Below are positions 23,520-35,330 of a stretch of DNA of 64,000 nt, one piece after another. Within the stretch, counting starts at the first letter, position 1. Each line of letters starts with the position of its first letter. The translations under genes were made by a program, and so were the position numbers. The DNA is from Epinephelus fuscoguttatus. Its lineage: Eukaryota > Chordata > Actinopteri > Perciformes > Serranidae. The notes beneath the pieces are model-generated. The model was given only the letters and a program-made list of their open reading frames with translations, was not told the DNA's origin and searched no databases. The stretch spans positions 8,518,826 to 8,582,825 of the forward strand of contig NC_064770.1 in NCBI RefSeq assembly GCF_011397635.1, written 5' to 3'.

Positions 23520-25030
23520 CAAGAAGTAAATCTGTGATTGCATCCCTATTTTTTTCCACACAGGCAACTATTATTTTACAAATGTACTGGTGTAATACGT
23601 TTCAGAGGCTGCTGTGTTCATGGTTCAGAATTACATGCCATATTGATGTCCACCCCGTGCAACAGTGTGGCCCACTGATATGTTGTAGTAGTTTTTGGAC
23701 AGCTATGGAACTCTAGCAGTCACTTTGGGCCAGCATCCATACTGAGCACAGAAACAACAATATTCAGTTGTATTCACCCTTTAATGATTGTTCAAAAGTT
23801 TAGTGTGAGCTCTACAGACTTTGTGTTTGTTATATAACTCCACACTGTTGCATAACCTCATCTGTGAAGCCGCAGTTCTGACACAGCGAAATTTCAACTT
23901 ACTGTATGAAAACCTCTCTGGAGGGTCTGACACTCAGCGGTAAAAACATGACGAGGCAGACTGTTCAAAATGAACCCTTCCTCTGATCTGATCATGCTGC
24001 ACTCTGGAAATGCAAACTCACTAAACACTAATCTGTTAATGCGGCTGTGTTTGCATTTAAGTTCCCCGCACTGCAGAGAGTTCACACTCTCACATTCTCA
24101 TGTTTAGTGTCTGTTTGACAGTCGCTGCCATCTGGTGGTGGATCTAGAGTCTCACAGTGTTCACTGATAACTGGCAAATGTTAGCATACCAACATCAATA
24201 TGATAAATGTTACACCTGCTAAACATCAGCATGGTAGCACGTGAGCATGCTGACGTTAGCTGCTAGCACGGCTGTAGACTGTTTTCTGACTTTTTTGTAA
24301 TCTTTAGCTTTTTCCTTGTGAATTACTGAATTATTTAACATCTTCAGAACCCTATTAAGTATTCAGATAAAACATTTTCAATTTCTGATTAATGTGGCTA
24401 CCACTCAGACATATTCAACCTGTAATGAGGGTATGCAATTAGACATCTCATTTTCAAAAATGTTGGGATCCACAGTTCTACAGTCCTATCTTTAGAAATA
24501 TGATTCTATTCTTTATACCAGATAGATGTCAGAAGTCGTCTTGACTGAGAAATATGTCAGCTTAACACAAGTGGTCACTATGGAGCTTTGCCTAAACTTG
24601 ACAAAGTTTTCATTTAAATTAGGAATTAAATGATCAGGGAATAAGAAACTAAGTCTATGAATCTGAGTTTTCAGTAAGTGCCAGTCTGATTTTATGTCAT
24701 GGTCATATTTTATTTTTATTTTTGATGATACTCATGATACATGCACCTCACTGTTAACTAGTCATGGCACTTAACCATTCGCCTTTTTACACTTCTGATG
24801 TTGCGTACATTTGGTTTTAAATCTGAATTATTATTTTCACTGTTTATATTTTGTTGTATCTGCAGTCTTTCCTACTTTGCACTGCAATGATTCTGCACAA
24901 CAATGTCCCTCCAGATAAATGAAGTTTCACCTTATTTTCATTTGAACTAAAAAGTGTTTTTTCCATCACAGTACTGAACTTCTTGAGAAGAAAAATACAA
25001 CAAGGTCAAGTCATTTTAGAAAAGTTTTAA
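23520..25030. other. intergenic, no gene seen
   Basis: AT-rich sequence without recognisable exons. AATAAA-like strings on the minus strand near 24708-24722 could be a poly(A) site for a leftward transcript, but no matching gene is proven. Confidence 0.35.
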
Positions 25031-25099
25031 TAGTTAAAATTCTTTTTTAAAAAATCCATTGAAAACTTGTCAACATACAGAAATCACCCAACTGTCCCC

Positions 25100-25375
25100 A
25101 CCACCACAATCACATGTGCACCATCAGGGTCCTGGGACCCCGGCTACACCCCGCCACTGGTGAGTGCTTTGCAACAACCAACGGGCCGAGGAGCCGCAGT
25201 CTGCTGCCGTGATGAAGATCTCCTCACTGGAACATCTGGATCTGCAGGCTCCTATTCACGCCCAGGTTAAATCCTCGCCCACTGGAGCTTCAGGACGCCC
25301 CTGCTGTCTGTACATCTCGTTCTGTCGCCATGGAGGCCGTGGTCGGTGTCCGGGATGAGCCGTCCGAGTCGCCCT
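25100..25375 (-). other. GC-rich block, possible orphan terminal exon
   Basis: This block stands out as GC- and CpG-rich in AT-rich surroundings. On the minus strand a good splice acceptor (CTTATTTTTTCAATCCAG) ends at 25376. Downstream, one frame stays open for 38 codons with a Trp/Arg/Pro-rich stretch (PPWRQNEMYRQQ) before a stop. Another stays open for 27 codons. No upstream partner exon was found, and the family is not recognised. It could be a 3' UTR exon, the last exon of a small gene, or CpG-rich repeat debris. Confidence 0.3.
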
Positions 25376-25499
25376 GGATTGAAAAAATAAGATTAGAGTC
25401 TGGTTGTGGTTTTGTTAGAAACACTCGACTGTACTTTGTCAGTGCTGCTGACAAACTGCAGTTATGTTCTTGGTGTGTTTTTTCTAGCACTTTTTTTCT

Positions 25500-25683
25500 A
25501 GTCACTCTTAAATTCAGCACATGGTGAAAAAGAGTTAAGACTTCTTTGAGAGCAAATCTCAGCTCTTGAGTCAACAGCACTGAGCCCGCAAAGGGCAAGG
25601 TTTTTTGTGTGTGTGTTTGTTCTGATTTTTTTATATTTTAAAAAGGTTTATATCAATTATAAAAAATATTCAAACCCTTACAG

Positions 25684-25719
<36 letters not shown>

Positions 25720-26634
25720 ATGTGAGAATGCACGTGCAGTGCATAAGGCGCGGAAGGAAGAAATACAGGGAGAAAACACAGCTCAGTTCGAGAGCCCAGT
25801 TCAAGGAAAATGTTTGTCATATCCAAGAATGGATCCTCAACAAAGTCTGTCTGGCAGACTACAAATTGGAACAATGAAAAGTTCATAATGCCAAATGTCA
25901 TTTACAAAATTGTCAATTTAAGATATCTACTACTTGGTGAAATCAAATAGAAGATAAAAATATTTCAGCAACATGTACAAAACCACCCCCTCTCAAATTC
26001 AGCATAGGGTCACAGAGCTGAACAAAGAGTTAACATTTTTTATAAGTGCAGGTTGGCAGCAGCCCACTTGTGACAGCTTGTGAACAGTGGAGGATGGGCA
26101 GTGCAAGGAGGAGATTCTTAAAAGGGAAAGTTCAACTTGGTGAGCTTGTTTGTCATAATAAAGAATCACTCATTTAAAATGTTTCCTTCTTACACGTCCT
26201 ACCTACTTTCTCAAGTTTAGCGTGCCAAACGTCATTTAAAAATCTGCCAATTTTAAGTGTCTGCTAAGTTGTGAAAGTACGACGCACTTAAAATGACTCA
26301 TCGACTTAACTAGTCACAAATAAAACAAACACTCTCTAATTCGGCGTAGAACAATAAAGACATAAACAAAAAACAACCGCCCACTTCAGTACTGTGGAGA
26401 AAGACAGGGCGACCTTGGTTGAACTTTTTTCAGTCAACAATGCCAGGGGTCATTCAGAAATTTCCCAATTTAAAGGATTAACCAATTGTATTTAAATAAA
26501 GAGCACAGTAAATGACTCAGCGACGTTACCAACCACAAATATAATAGTCACTCTTAAATTCGGCATATATTCAAACAGATGTAAACCAAAAGATAACACT
26601 GATTTCAGTACAAACATCACTCTCACCTCAGTAT
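25500..26634. repeat. diverged tandem repeat downstream of nupr1
   Basis: At least four diverged copies of one unit lie head to tail. The landmark CACTCTTAAATTCRGCA recurs at about 25503, 25988, 26330 and 26549. A second landmark, GCCAA-CGTCATTTA followed by a CCAATTTAA-like string, recurs at about 25889, 26222 and 26441. Spacings are irregular (roughly 220-490 bp), one interval holding a TG array (25686-25718). On nupr1's strand these copies fall in its 3' flank or 3' UTR. The last copy runs up to the stop codon. Confidence 0.7.
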
Positions 26635-26985
26635 TCACGCCTTGGCTTTCTTCTCACTGTTCTGGAGTTTCTCAACTATTTTGCGTTCATGTCCAGCAGG
26701 GTTGTGTCTGTTGGTGTTGTCACTGGCCTCCTTCTTTGTCCTGCCTTTACGGGCTGAGCCTTCTGTTGAGGGGAAAAACATTTTTACACTTTTAACAAAC
26801 AAACAAAGACCAAAACTACTTGCGAACTAGTCAGTCGAGGTTCACCTTAAAGTAGCTGGAAAGCGAGCAAAGAAAAACTGTAACTCACCTGTGTATTTGT
26901 CTGTTAAGTTATAAAATTCATATTGGTCGTAGTACTCGTCCTCAAAGCTGGTGGGCTTCAGGTTTTTCACGTCGACGTGACTCAT
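26635..26985 (-). CDS. nupr1: nuclear protein 1 (stress-induced chromatin protein)
   Basis: The coding sequence is complement(26635..26762, 26889..26985), 74 residues. NUPR1 is a small, largely disordered nuclear protein induced by ER, amino-acid and oxidative stress. It binds DNA and chromatin partners. The N-terminal half is acidic and Tyr-rich (EDEYYDQYEFY, residues 15-25). The C-terminal half carries the family block: basic RKGRTKKEA (37-45, nuclear localisation), NTNR-NPAGHERK (48-60) and VEKLQNSEKK (62-71). The intron is GT-AG, phase 1, 126 bp. The start is set by the first ATG in frame with family homology; the open frame extends 30 codons upstream but with no homology. A TATA box and a CARE-like site lie upstream. 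sgf29 is divergently placed 7.9 kb away, as I recall for human 16p11.2. Confidence 0.95.
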
Positions 26986-27133
26986 TGTTTCTCTGAGATT
27001 TTGCTCCAAAGAAAGTTTGTCAAACTTCAGAAACAACAACAACAACAAGTCAAAAACTCTCCAAACTGGCCTCAAGTTCAGTCGTTCGTTCTGAGCACAA
27101 AAACAAGATGTTTTTCCAGCGGTCTCGGTGTGG

Positions 27134-27140
27134 TTTTATA
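27134..27140 (-). promoter_or_regulatory. nupr1: nupr1 TATA box
   Basis: TATAAAA on the minus strand sits about 150 bp upstream of the nupr1 ATG. It would place transcription start near 27105, with a 5' UTR of roughly 120 nt. A strong TATA box fits a stress-inducible gene. Confidence 0.65.
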
Positions 27141-27217
27141 ACGGAGACATTCAGCTCCTCCTCCACACGGACACACAGACACTCCCCCGGCAGGTTTCCT
27201 CTTACTGATGGGGAAAT

Positions 27218-27226
27218 GTTGCATCA
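27218..27226 (-). promoter_or_regulatory. nupr1: candidate C/EBP-ATF response element of nupr1
   Basis: TGATGCAAC on the minus strand fits the CARE/AARE consensus TGATGNAAN bound by ATF4-C/EBP dimers. It lies about 80 bp upstream of the TATA box. Mammalian NUPR1 is an established ATF4-pathway target, so the position is plausible. Function in this fish is inference. Confidence 0.5.
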
Positions 27227-27239
27227 TTTCACCAGCTAG

Positions 27240-29325
27240 AGGTGTCATTAAAGCTGCAGGTCAGCATGGAGCTACGTCTTTCATTTCCCACAAGCACACT
27301 TTATAAGGTCCAATAATGTAGACTAATTAAACTAGTACTGGTAACTACATTTAGTGGCTTGAATCACTTTATTCCATTTTTTTTAGCTATTTAACTAGAA
27401 TCAGTCCAACTACAATCAATTTTGAGCCAAAAAGGAAAGGATTTTTAAACTATTGCCTCTCTACTGTTGAACTCTCTACTTTGACCAGCCCCACCTGCTG
27501 TGAGGACATGCCCAGGCAATATATTCATCTGGCAGAATTTGATTTGTAGGCTAAAACTAAATGACCAGTAGGAAGTATTGATTATTGCCATCCATAAACA
27601 AATGTTCAGAGAGAAGTTGTTCAGTGCTGTTTTAGTTACCTGAATAACAGAGTAATCCTGCTCAGTGCAATCCCCCCACCTGGACTCTTGTTTCTGAAGG
27701 CCAATTTCTGACATTGCGTACAAAACCAAAGCTAACGTTCCTGCACTTTCCCATAGACAGTGGGATATTATATTTTTTTAGTTTACGTATGACCTGTACA
27801 CAAATGGGCACTTATTGCAATAAGCTCAGCTGAACAGCATTTTATGCTGGCATGTGTTTTTTGTATTATATTTTGTTATAATTTTATATCACATGTATAT
27901 TTTCAATTTGATCATTTTTTAAAAACTAGTTTGATCAACACTGCTTAAATCACCAAATTACTAACCAACTTTTGAAAAATAAAGCTCAACTTTATAAAAG
28001 TAGTTTGTTTTATTGACTAACAGAAGCTTAATCAGGGAACATAATCCGTAGTTAGGCCTATGTATTTACTTAAAGAAAAGGGTAAGTCATCTTACAGCAT
28101 AAGTTTAATTTAAACAATGCATTGCATAGTAAACAAGCATTTCAAATATTTCAATTTGCATACACTGCAAAATGCTCCTCTTGAATTTAGTCCTTCAGGT
28201 TTGTGTTTCTTTTAAAAAGTTTGAGGTTTGTTTTTTTTGACTGAACAGCAGCAACCTGCAATAAGCTTTAATGTCTGCAGATACTGACACTCACTCATGT
28301 GATTTCTGTTGGAAACAGATGTACATAACCTCACTGTTTGCAGATTTTTACACTTAAAAGGGGAGTTGTTTTTAGGACTCAATAGAAAAATTCAGTAATG
28401 TCAAATGTTTAAACTGTTTGGATTTGTCACATTTTATCAACCAATTATTACTTTTTTGTGAATTTTATTTCTTGACATGAAAGTCTAAAGAGTGTTCAGA
28501 AGATAACAACAATGGCGGTGAAATGGTTTTGTTGGTCTAAGTCTGGTCAAACACTGAGTCTTTAAAAACTGGAATGATCATAAAAAGTTGCCACCATGTG
28601 TAATGTTTGAAGTAAATTATAAAGCCCATAAATTAACCCCAAAAAAGATCTAGTTAAATCACATTAAATACAAACACTGTGACCTCAGTGTCCTGATAAA
28701 GGGTGTGATAAGATGAAGGGTTGTACTTCTGCTTTATTATTCATTTTTTTGTACTGGCTTAAAAAGATAAATTATCATATGGACTTTGGTGTGTTTAACG
28801 TCCTACATTTGACTCTGACCTTTATTTGTGATCAGACCGACTTTGTTTTCTTTGTTTATCAGCAGCTGCACTCTTCACACAGCCCTGACCTCATTCAGTG
28901 TCCCTGTTTGTCCAAATGACCTCAGACTGTCTGTAAAAGCAGTCCACAGGAAGTGTGTGTGTGCGCGCATGTGTGTTTGGGTGTGTGTGTGATATCTCAT
29001 CTAATTGTTGTCGAACACCTCGTGACATTTCAGTGTAAAACAAACTTTGGACTGCACATATCAGAGAGTAAAAGTGCAGAGAGAAAGAACCCATCTGCAG
29101 GCGTCCATCCTGAGCACATGCACGTCTGCGTTAACAAAACACTGACAGGCGCTTTACAGTTAAATCAGAGACTTTGCTGAGGATGACTCACCTAGTGTTT
29201 TATTCAACATGTAATTAATGCTCTGTCTTGTTTTAGATACGACATTCCACCGAGTTGGTGCCATTTGTATGTTGTAACTCCTCAAAATTGAACTTATTTT
29301 TTTATATTCTATTCAGCACTGTGTC
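27240..29325. other. intergenic, no gene seen
   Basis: AT-rich DNA with short frames only. 28953-28992 is a TG-rich, GCGC-containing tract. No exon with family motifs or paired splice sites could be supported. Confidence 0.4.
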
Positions 29326-29329
29326 TAAT

Positions 29330-29460
29330 AACACATACACCAATTAGCCACACTATTAAAACCACTGGCTGGTGAAGTCAGAGAGCTCATTGCAATTCAA
29401 TATTCTGCAGTGAAACCTTGGGTCCTGGCATTACAGTAATGTGGCCAGGACCCAAACACC
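29330..29460. mobile_element. DNA transposon fragment
   Basis: The string CACCAATTAGCCACACTATTAAAACCACTG, continuing to a TCCTGGCATT...GGCCAGGACCC segment, matches the edge of a common fish DNA transposon as I remember it. It is truncated, with no transposase. Confidence 0.4.
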
Positions 29461-29631
29461 ATTATAGACCAAGACAGAAAATAAAGTGAGACAACTAACT
29501 TCTGGTTTTCCCATGGCCTTCAGAGGCATGTTCAAATGATGCTACTTCCTGCTGATCATGTGAGATGATCATGGTACTTGTGTAATGTCCCAAATTTTTA
29601 GAGTTGAGAACGTGTTAGGGTAACACGACCG

Positions 29632-29632
<1 letters not shown>

Positions 29633-29672
<40 letters not shown>
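29633..29672. repeat. GATA microsatellite
   Basis: About ten tandem copies of GATA, uninterrupted. Confidence 0.95.
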
Positions 29673-29675
<3 letters not shown>

Positions 29676-31166
29676 TTTCATGGTGGAGCGTTATTGGGGA
29701 TGGGCTTAAATCGTACTTTTTCTGTGTCGTATGTAGGTTTTATGAAGGTTATGAAAAGCACTTGTGGGTGTTCAGATAACCTGCAGCCTCACTCTCACTA
29801 CTGGAAACACTGTGTCACTTTTTTTAAATTTAGTTTTTAACATAGAGCCTATTTGTTTGTTGGTTTATATTCCATATATCAGAAAGTGTTTCCTGGTGTA
29901 GCTGTAAACACAGACATTGTTTAGCAGATGGAAAAATCCTGTCATACTCTGAATTTAAACTCCACTCATGCTCCCGTCATGATGTTGTAATTACAGGCCT
30001 CCAACACCAACCCTCCATCATCTGATGGTTAAATATACTTCAGATGTTACAGTGAGACATGGGCGCTCTGCTTTGAATCACAGAGCTGGAAGGAATACAT
30101 CACTCACAGTGAAATACTTCAGGACATGTTCACAGGCAGCAAATGTCCACAAAGGAAGGAATCAGTTTCCCTGTAAAGGAAAAAAAAAAGTCAGAGGCTT
30201 TGTTAAAGTGAAACATACTTTATTATTGTGACTGCAAGATGGAAAACAAGAGCAGAGTGTACCGACTGGTCTTCCTCAGGGTCAAACAGGCCTTCACTAC
30301 TCCTGTAATCACTCCATGAGCAAACACTTTGGTGCAGATGATAGTCATGAAAACATATGTAAAATCTTAATTTGGAAATACTCAAGTAATGTACCTCAAA
30401 ATTGTACTTAAGTACAGTATTAGAGCGGATGTACTGAGTTCCTTTCCACCACTGTCTATATCAACTATATACATTTGTAGAGTGTAATATTACCAGGTGG
30501 ATCATAAGTATCATGGTCAAATACCTAAACTCTGAATTTAAACACTCATGTATGTATCAGCAGTAGAAGTCCTGCATTACTGTTATGAGGAGTGTTTATG
30601 TTCCCGAGTCATGAGTTTATATGACTGTTTGCAAAGTTTAATCACCACCTCATGAGTCATAAACAGCCTTCAGTCTGCTGAGGGGGAGGTGTTTTATAAC
30701 TCCACTCCCTTATTATTTCTGCTGTGTTATAAAAACACAACAGCAGCTCTGGTTCTTCAGATCTCTCGATGTTTCCTCTCAGCTCTGGCTGTGCTGTCAC
30801 TTGAATCTGCATTTTTTAACTCTTGTTTTTCTCTCTTCTTCATCATCATCATCATCATCGTCCCGCCACCACGAGACTCAGCAGTGTAAATATTTGCAGA
30901 AATATGAGCTGAGCTGTTAGAGTTTGCCCTCACTTCTGTCCGTGCAGGAACACACCCGGTGTACACACAGCACTGTAAACCAGGTTACAGATAAGATATG
31001 AGCTTTATGGCCTGACTGAACCACTGCAGGCAGTTTAACCTTGTTTTAAATAGGTTATTCATGCTTACTGAATTATAAACACTCAGTGATCTCATTCCCA
31101 ATCCTCAGATACCCCTCAACTCACAGCTGATATTACAAGTTTAATCTTCATTTCAGGTAATCAACC

Positions 31167-32392
31167 AGAGGCCTGTACTAAGAAGCAGGATTTGAAGTTA
31201 GCAAGATAACTTAACTCTGCTGGTTCTTTTTACCAAGATAAATCACCATGGTAACTTATGGTGAACAGCTAATCTGCTTTGGAGCAGGTTAACTTCGGCT
31301 CACAGCCTGTCAACACCTCAACCACTGACCAGTCAGATCACTGATGAAAAAAGTATCCATGGACGAAAGTACGAAAGTACAGGTTTTAAAACAGAGCTTC
31401 TAACAAAGACAGAGATTGTTTACAACACTAAACACATGATTTTAGCAGAATTTGAATATATGCAAACTTTATACTAGTCCACAGTGACAGTGCTGCTACT
31501 TTTACACTCTGATTCCATCACTGCAGCTCAGAATAACATGAGACACCTGTGTCGTGAGAACTGGGAAACAAAGATAATATTTTCTTAGTGAAATAATCCA
31601 CACACTGTTAATTGGCTCCTGTTAAATGCCACATTTGGGTCAGACAGACCTCATTAGTCATTGACTACTTTTCCAACCTTTACTTCAGCAGAAGAAACTG
31701 TCTGGCATTACTTTAAAGTGATTTATGTGACATATTCATCATCATCCAATTAAATAGCAAAAATACTCTATAATAATGTCACTTATAGTCAAGTAAGTAA
31801 GTAAGTAAGTCAGATTTATTTGTATAGCACTTCTCACAGAGAGAATTCACAAAGTGCATCACAGGATTAAAATGCAAACCAAGAATACATACATACAAAC
31901 ATACAGAGACACAACATGAAACAGCAGCAGTTGTTGCAAAACTAAATCACTTAAGACAAGTAGTGAAGAATGCCTGCCTGTACAGGTAGTGATACCTGTA
32001 GTGATACCTACATGTAATTTAAGACTCTGCAAACGGTGACTTTTTGCATAGCATTTTCAGTATCTCTACATTTCTGTTATAAGATTACAGAGTACCGTTC
32101 ACCTCCCACACCACTGACATTTTACTGTCTCGTTGTTGAGAACTTTTCATCTCATATGATATGTAGTAGCACACTTTATTTGTGTTTCTGTTGATGTTGC
32201 TCGTGATGAACAACCCCGCCTCTTCCACATGAACGCGGTCGTGACTGGATAAGAAAACCCAGAGTTGACTGAACTAGTTAATAACCAGCTTTGTAGTACC
32301 GGTTATCCAGACAGCCAATCTTAGAGTTAGGCAAACCAGATAACAAAAAGATATCCTGAATAAGTTGAACTGGCTTTGTAGTACAGGCCACA
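31167..32392. mobile_element. GGCCTGTACTA TIR element
   Basis: The left end reads AGAGGCCTGTACTAAGAAGC. The right end, reverse-complemented, reads TGTGGCCTGTACTACAAAGC. Subterminal sequence on the left (GATAACTTAACTCTGCTGG, CCATGGTAACTTATGG) and right (CCAGTTCAACTTATTCAGGA) is typical of a common teleost MITE. No transposase is seen. A clean target duplication was not found. An inverted fragment of its left side occurs at 33873-33956. Confidence 0.65.
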
Positions 32393-32614
32393 GATGTTTA
32401 TTTGTTTGGGGTTTTTTTTTTACATTTTTGATTGTGTCTGTATGATGCCTTCACTAGAAAAAAAAATTCTGCTCTTGTTTTTCTAAATTAATGCAATTAC
32501 AATCTCAAAATTTTTCTCTAAAAATTTTCATGGAAAAAAAGTAGCTCTTGATTTTCTGAATTAACAAGATAATTTCTTTAATTCTGAAAAACAAAATGTA
32601 TTAAATTATTGGAC

Positions 32615-32912
32615 TTGGTAAATGGGCTTGCATTTTTATCATGCCTTCCTAGTCTTCCAACCACTCAAAACATTTTTACACTACTTGTCACTTTCACCCA
32701 TTCACAAACACTCATCCATACACTGGTGGTCGAGGCTGCCATACAAAGTGCCACCTGCTACTAAATTTAACATTCACATGCACTGACACACCGACAGAGC
32801 AGAGTAGTTCAGGGTTCAGTATCTTGCCTAAGGTTGACATACAGACTGGAGGAGCCGGGGATCAAACCATAACTGGACGACCCGCTGTACATCCTGAGCC
32901 ACACACTTGATT
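32615..32912 (-). mobile_element. tRNA-derived SINE, minus strand
   Basis: On the minus strand the 5' end shows an A-box-like GTGGCTCAGGATGTACAGCG and a B-box-like GGTTTGATCCCC, then a tail with landmarks of a widespread fish SINE (CACTTTGTATGGCAGCC, GAGTGTTTGTGAATGGG). It is diverged and lacks a clear A-tail. Polymerase III competence is doubtful. Confidence 0.6.
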
Positions 32913-33124
32913 TTTTCATTAAGAAAATCTTAGAATTATGAAGTAATAGTCTAATAAGACAAAATTAAGAGTAAAAACCATTTCTCTAAACAATAAGATA
33001 ATAATCGAATTTATTCAGAACAACAGGGCAAATATTTTTGTGAGAATGATTACACTTCCCAGGTTTGTCCCCATTGGAGGAGCCAAACTATTTTTCAGTG
33101 GTTTCATGGCTAAGACTGGTGTTT

Positions 33125-33400
33125 ATTTTCAGGTGGCACAGAAATGGATGCGTTGTTGGTGTCTTGCAACTATTATGCTGAGTAATTCTTGGCTGGGAGA
33201 AGTTAGTCTGGCTCATAAATCTCAGTAAAACCATAACACGTCACTTTTACACTTCAGATTTGATCCCGATTAAACAAACAAGATAAAACATGTTAATCAG
33301 TGAGCTTCAGAGGTGCTGGTAGGTGTATTTTGTTACCTCTGGACAGAACCAGGCTAGATGTTTCCCCCTGTTTCCAGTCTTTATGCAAAGCTAAGATGTC
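33125..33400 (-). mobile_element. reverse copy of the TTAAAGGAATAGTT repeat
   Basis: The segments TAGCTTTGCATAAAGACTGG, AAACAGGGGGAAACATCTAG and ACAAAATACACCTACCAGC, read on the minus strand, are later parts of the family at 15329-15710. The TTAA start was not found, so the copy is truncated. Confidence 0.55.
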
Positions 33401-33499
33401 AGATTTAGTCCAACTTTTGGACCAGTATGGGCCCTAACATTGTCCTACATTGTCCAAAAATATCTAAAGATGCAGAATAATTTAAATATTGTACATTAT

Positions 33500-33690
33500 T
33501 GGGCGTCGGTGGCTTAGTGATAGAGCAGGCACCCCATGTACAAGGCTGTTGCCGCAGCAGCCTGGGTTCAAGTCCAGCCTGTGGCCCTTTGTTGCATGTC
33601 ATTCCCTCTCTCTCCCCCTTTCACACTTAACTGTCCTGTCCATTAAAGGCAAAAAAATGCCCCAAAAAATATCTTTTAAAAAAAATATAT
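33500..33690 (+). mobile_element. tRNA-derived SINE with target duplication
   Basis: The head carries an A box (GTGGCTTAGTGATAGAGCAGG) and a B box (GGGTTCAAGTCCAGC) in tRNA spacing. It is followed by a TC-rich body and a CATTAAAGGCAAAAAAATGCC tail. A 14-bp target duplication, ATATTGTACATTAT, lies at 33486-33499 and 33691-33704, so the copy was mobilised by a LINE as a unit. It is well preserved compared with the other SINE. Confidence 0.9.
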
Positions 33691-33872
33691 ATATTGTACA
33701 TTATAAAATAAAATGATACACATACAGATCACACAGTGAGAAGAAGCTGTTTCTGAGCCTGGATGTTTGAATCTGATCATCATACTGTACAAAATATTAA
33801 AACACTGATATGGGGCTTTATGTGTACAGCGGTTTTATTACTGTATCTATATCCTGTATCAATCTGTATATC

Positions 33873-33956
33873 CTGTTCACCATAGGTTACCATGGTGATT
33901 TATCTTGGTAAAAAAGAACCAGCTTTGTAGTACTGAAAACCCAGAATTAAGTTATC
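33873..33956 (-). repeat. fragment of the GGCCTGTACTA element
   Basis: This is the inverted partner of about 31195-31275. Shared strings include TTACCATGGTGATTTATC, TTGGTAAAAA and AGAACCAGC. It is a relic of a second insertion or of a rearrangement of the element at 31167-32392. Confidence 0.6.
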
Positions 33957-34199
33957 TTGCTATCCTCTAATCAATAATTAATTCACAGGATGTCAACAGC
34001 GTGTGATGACAACACAGTTTGTACGTGACATCTGGCACAGGCCAAAGTACCATCATCACGTGCTAAACATAGGCTCAAAAACATGCTTCACTCTGGTCTA
34101 CAAGCTCATCTGTGTGGTTCCAGGAGGACTGTCTGCAGGTTATTCCATGGATATGTACTGTACAGTATATGAGTGGATGTTTTCAGATATCATTTTGCG

Positions 34200-34775
34200 G
34201 CGATGAAAGTATTCAGGTCCTTTACACAAATAAAAGTACAAATTCTACACAGTAAAGCAATTTGAGCATTACTAAGCAAAAGTACTAAGAGCCTGCTTTT
34301 ATTTTCCTGAACAGAATAAGTCAAAAGTATTGTATCTGCATATTTCATCAATTGTTCCCAATTAAAAAAAAAGTCCTTATAAAATGTCTTAGTGATGGTG
34401 ACAATTCATCTTTTTATGTAAGACCTACAAGGTTATGGGTAGTCTTACTAAATTAACATCATAAGCATACTGTTACAGTAAAAGTAGCAATGCCAAAGAA
34501 ATATTTTGTTACATGTAAAAATCCTGCATTCAAAATGCAAAAGTATTGGCGGTGAAATATACCCATTTCAGAATATAACATTACTGGATTCTAATGATTG
34601 ATTTCAGTCATTGATTTGAGTCAGTGATTTGAGTCAGTAAAAAGAAGCCTACAATATCTCCCTCTGACATGAAATGAAGTATGAGTATAAAGTAGCAGAA
34701 ACTTGAAATACTCAAGTGAAGTACAAGTAACTCAAAACTTGGTTCAATGTACGTAGGTGCCTTCCACTACTGCTG
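34200..34775. mobile_element. AGTAAAAGTACT-type MITE
   Basis: It opens with AAAGTATTCAGGTCCTTTAC and ACAAATAAAAGTAC. It closes with AAATACTCAAGTGAAGTACA and TTCCACTACTG. It is a member of the same family as copies A and B, ending about 200 bp before sgf29 exon 1. Confidence 0.65.
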
Positions 34776-34859
34776 TTATATTAATCTCCAAAAACATGGT
34801 AAGGTAAGATCGCTTACATTTATGTGGAAATTCTGCAGTTCCACACTCTGTCCAGCTGG

Positions 34860-34973
34860 TGGCAGTGTGTAAAACTAGTTTGCCAACACCGCATTAACAC
34901 CAAAGAAGAAGAAGTAGAAGCTAATCTGTGTTGCTAGCAAGTCGACAATAAATAAACTGAAAAACGTAATACG
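34860..34973 (+). other. sgf29: sgf29 promoter edge and non-coding first exon
   Basis: A good donor, ACG|GTGAGTAG, ends an exon at 34973, about 990 bp before the first coding exon, with no ATG used. The GAAGAAGAAG motif at about 34904 is frequent near teleost transcription starts. The 5' boundary is a guess. No TATA box is seen at a fitting distance. Confidence 0.5.
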
Positions 34974-35330
34974 GTGAGTAGTGTTACATGTTGTGGATGA
35001 ATAAGATAAAGTATATCGTTTATATTAAGCTATCAAAGGGGTAATATATAGAACCGATGCTTTCTTGCATGAGAAGAAAGCTTGCAGTTTAGCAACCTGG
35101 CTAACATTAGCGAAACACACCGCTTGCTAACTCAGTCAGCGCAATAACGTTAACTTGATTCATTTATTTATCTTACCAAACTTAAAGTTAGCATTTCAGC
35201 CAGCTTTACGAAAATAAATGTATGCATTTTTCCCACCGTGTAAACCTAAAATGCCATACGTCTCGCTTTCGCCTCAATACGAACCATTTTTCTCAATCAG
35301 AAAAGTTGGCACCGAACTCCATAAAGAAGT

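Noticed and set aside
26986-27075. Thirty-codon N-terminal extension of nupr1
   Set aside because: It is in frame, but lies in the predicted 5' UTR and has no resemblance to the family; the downstream ATG gives the expected length.
27445-27729. 94-codon minus-strand frame upstream of nupr1
   Set aside because: Ordinary composition, no motifs, no splice partners.
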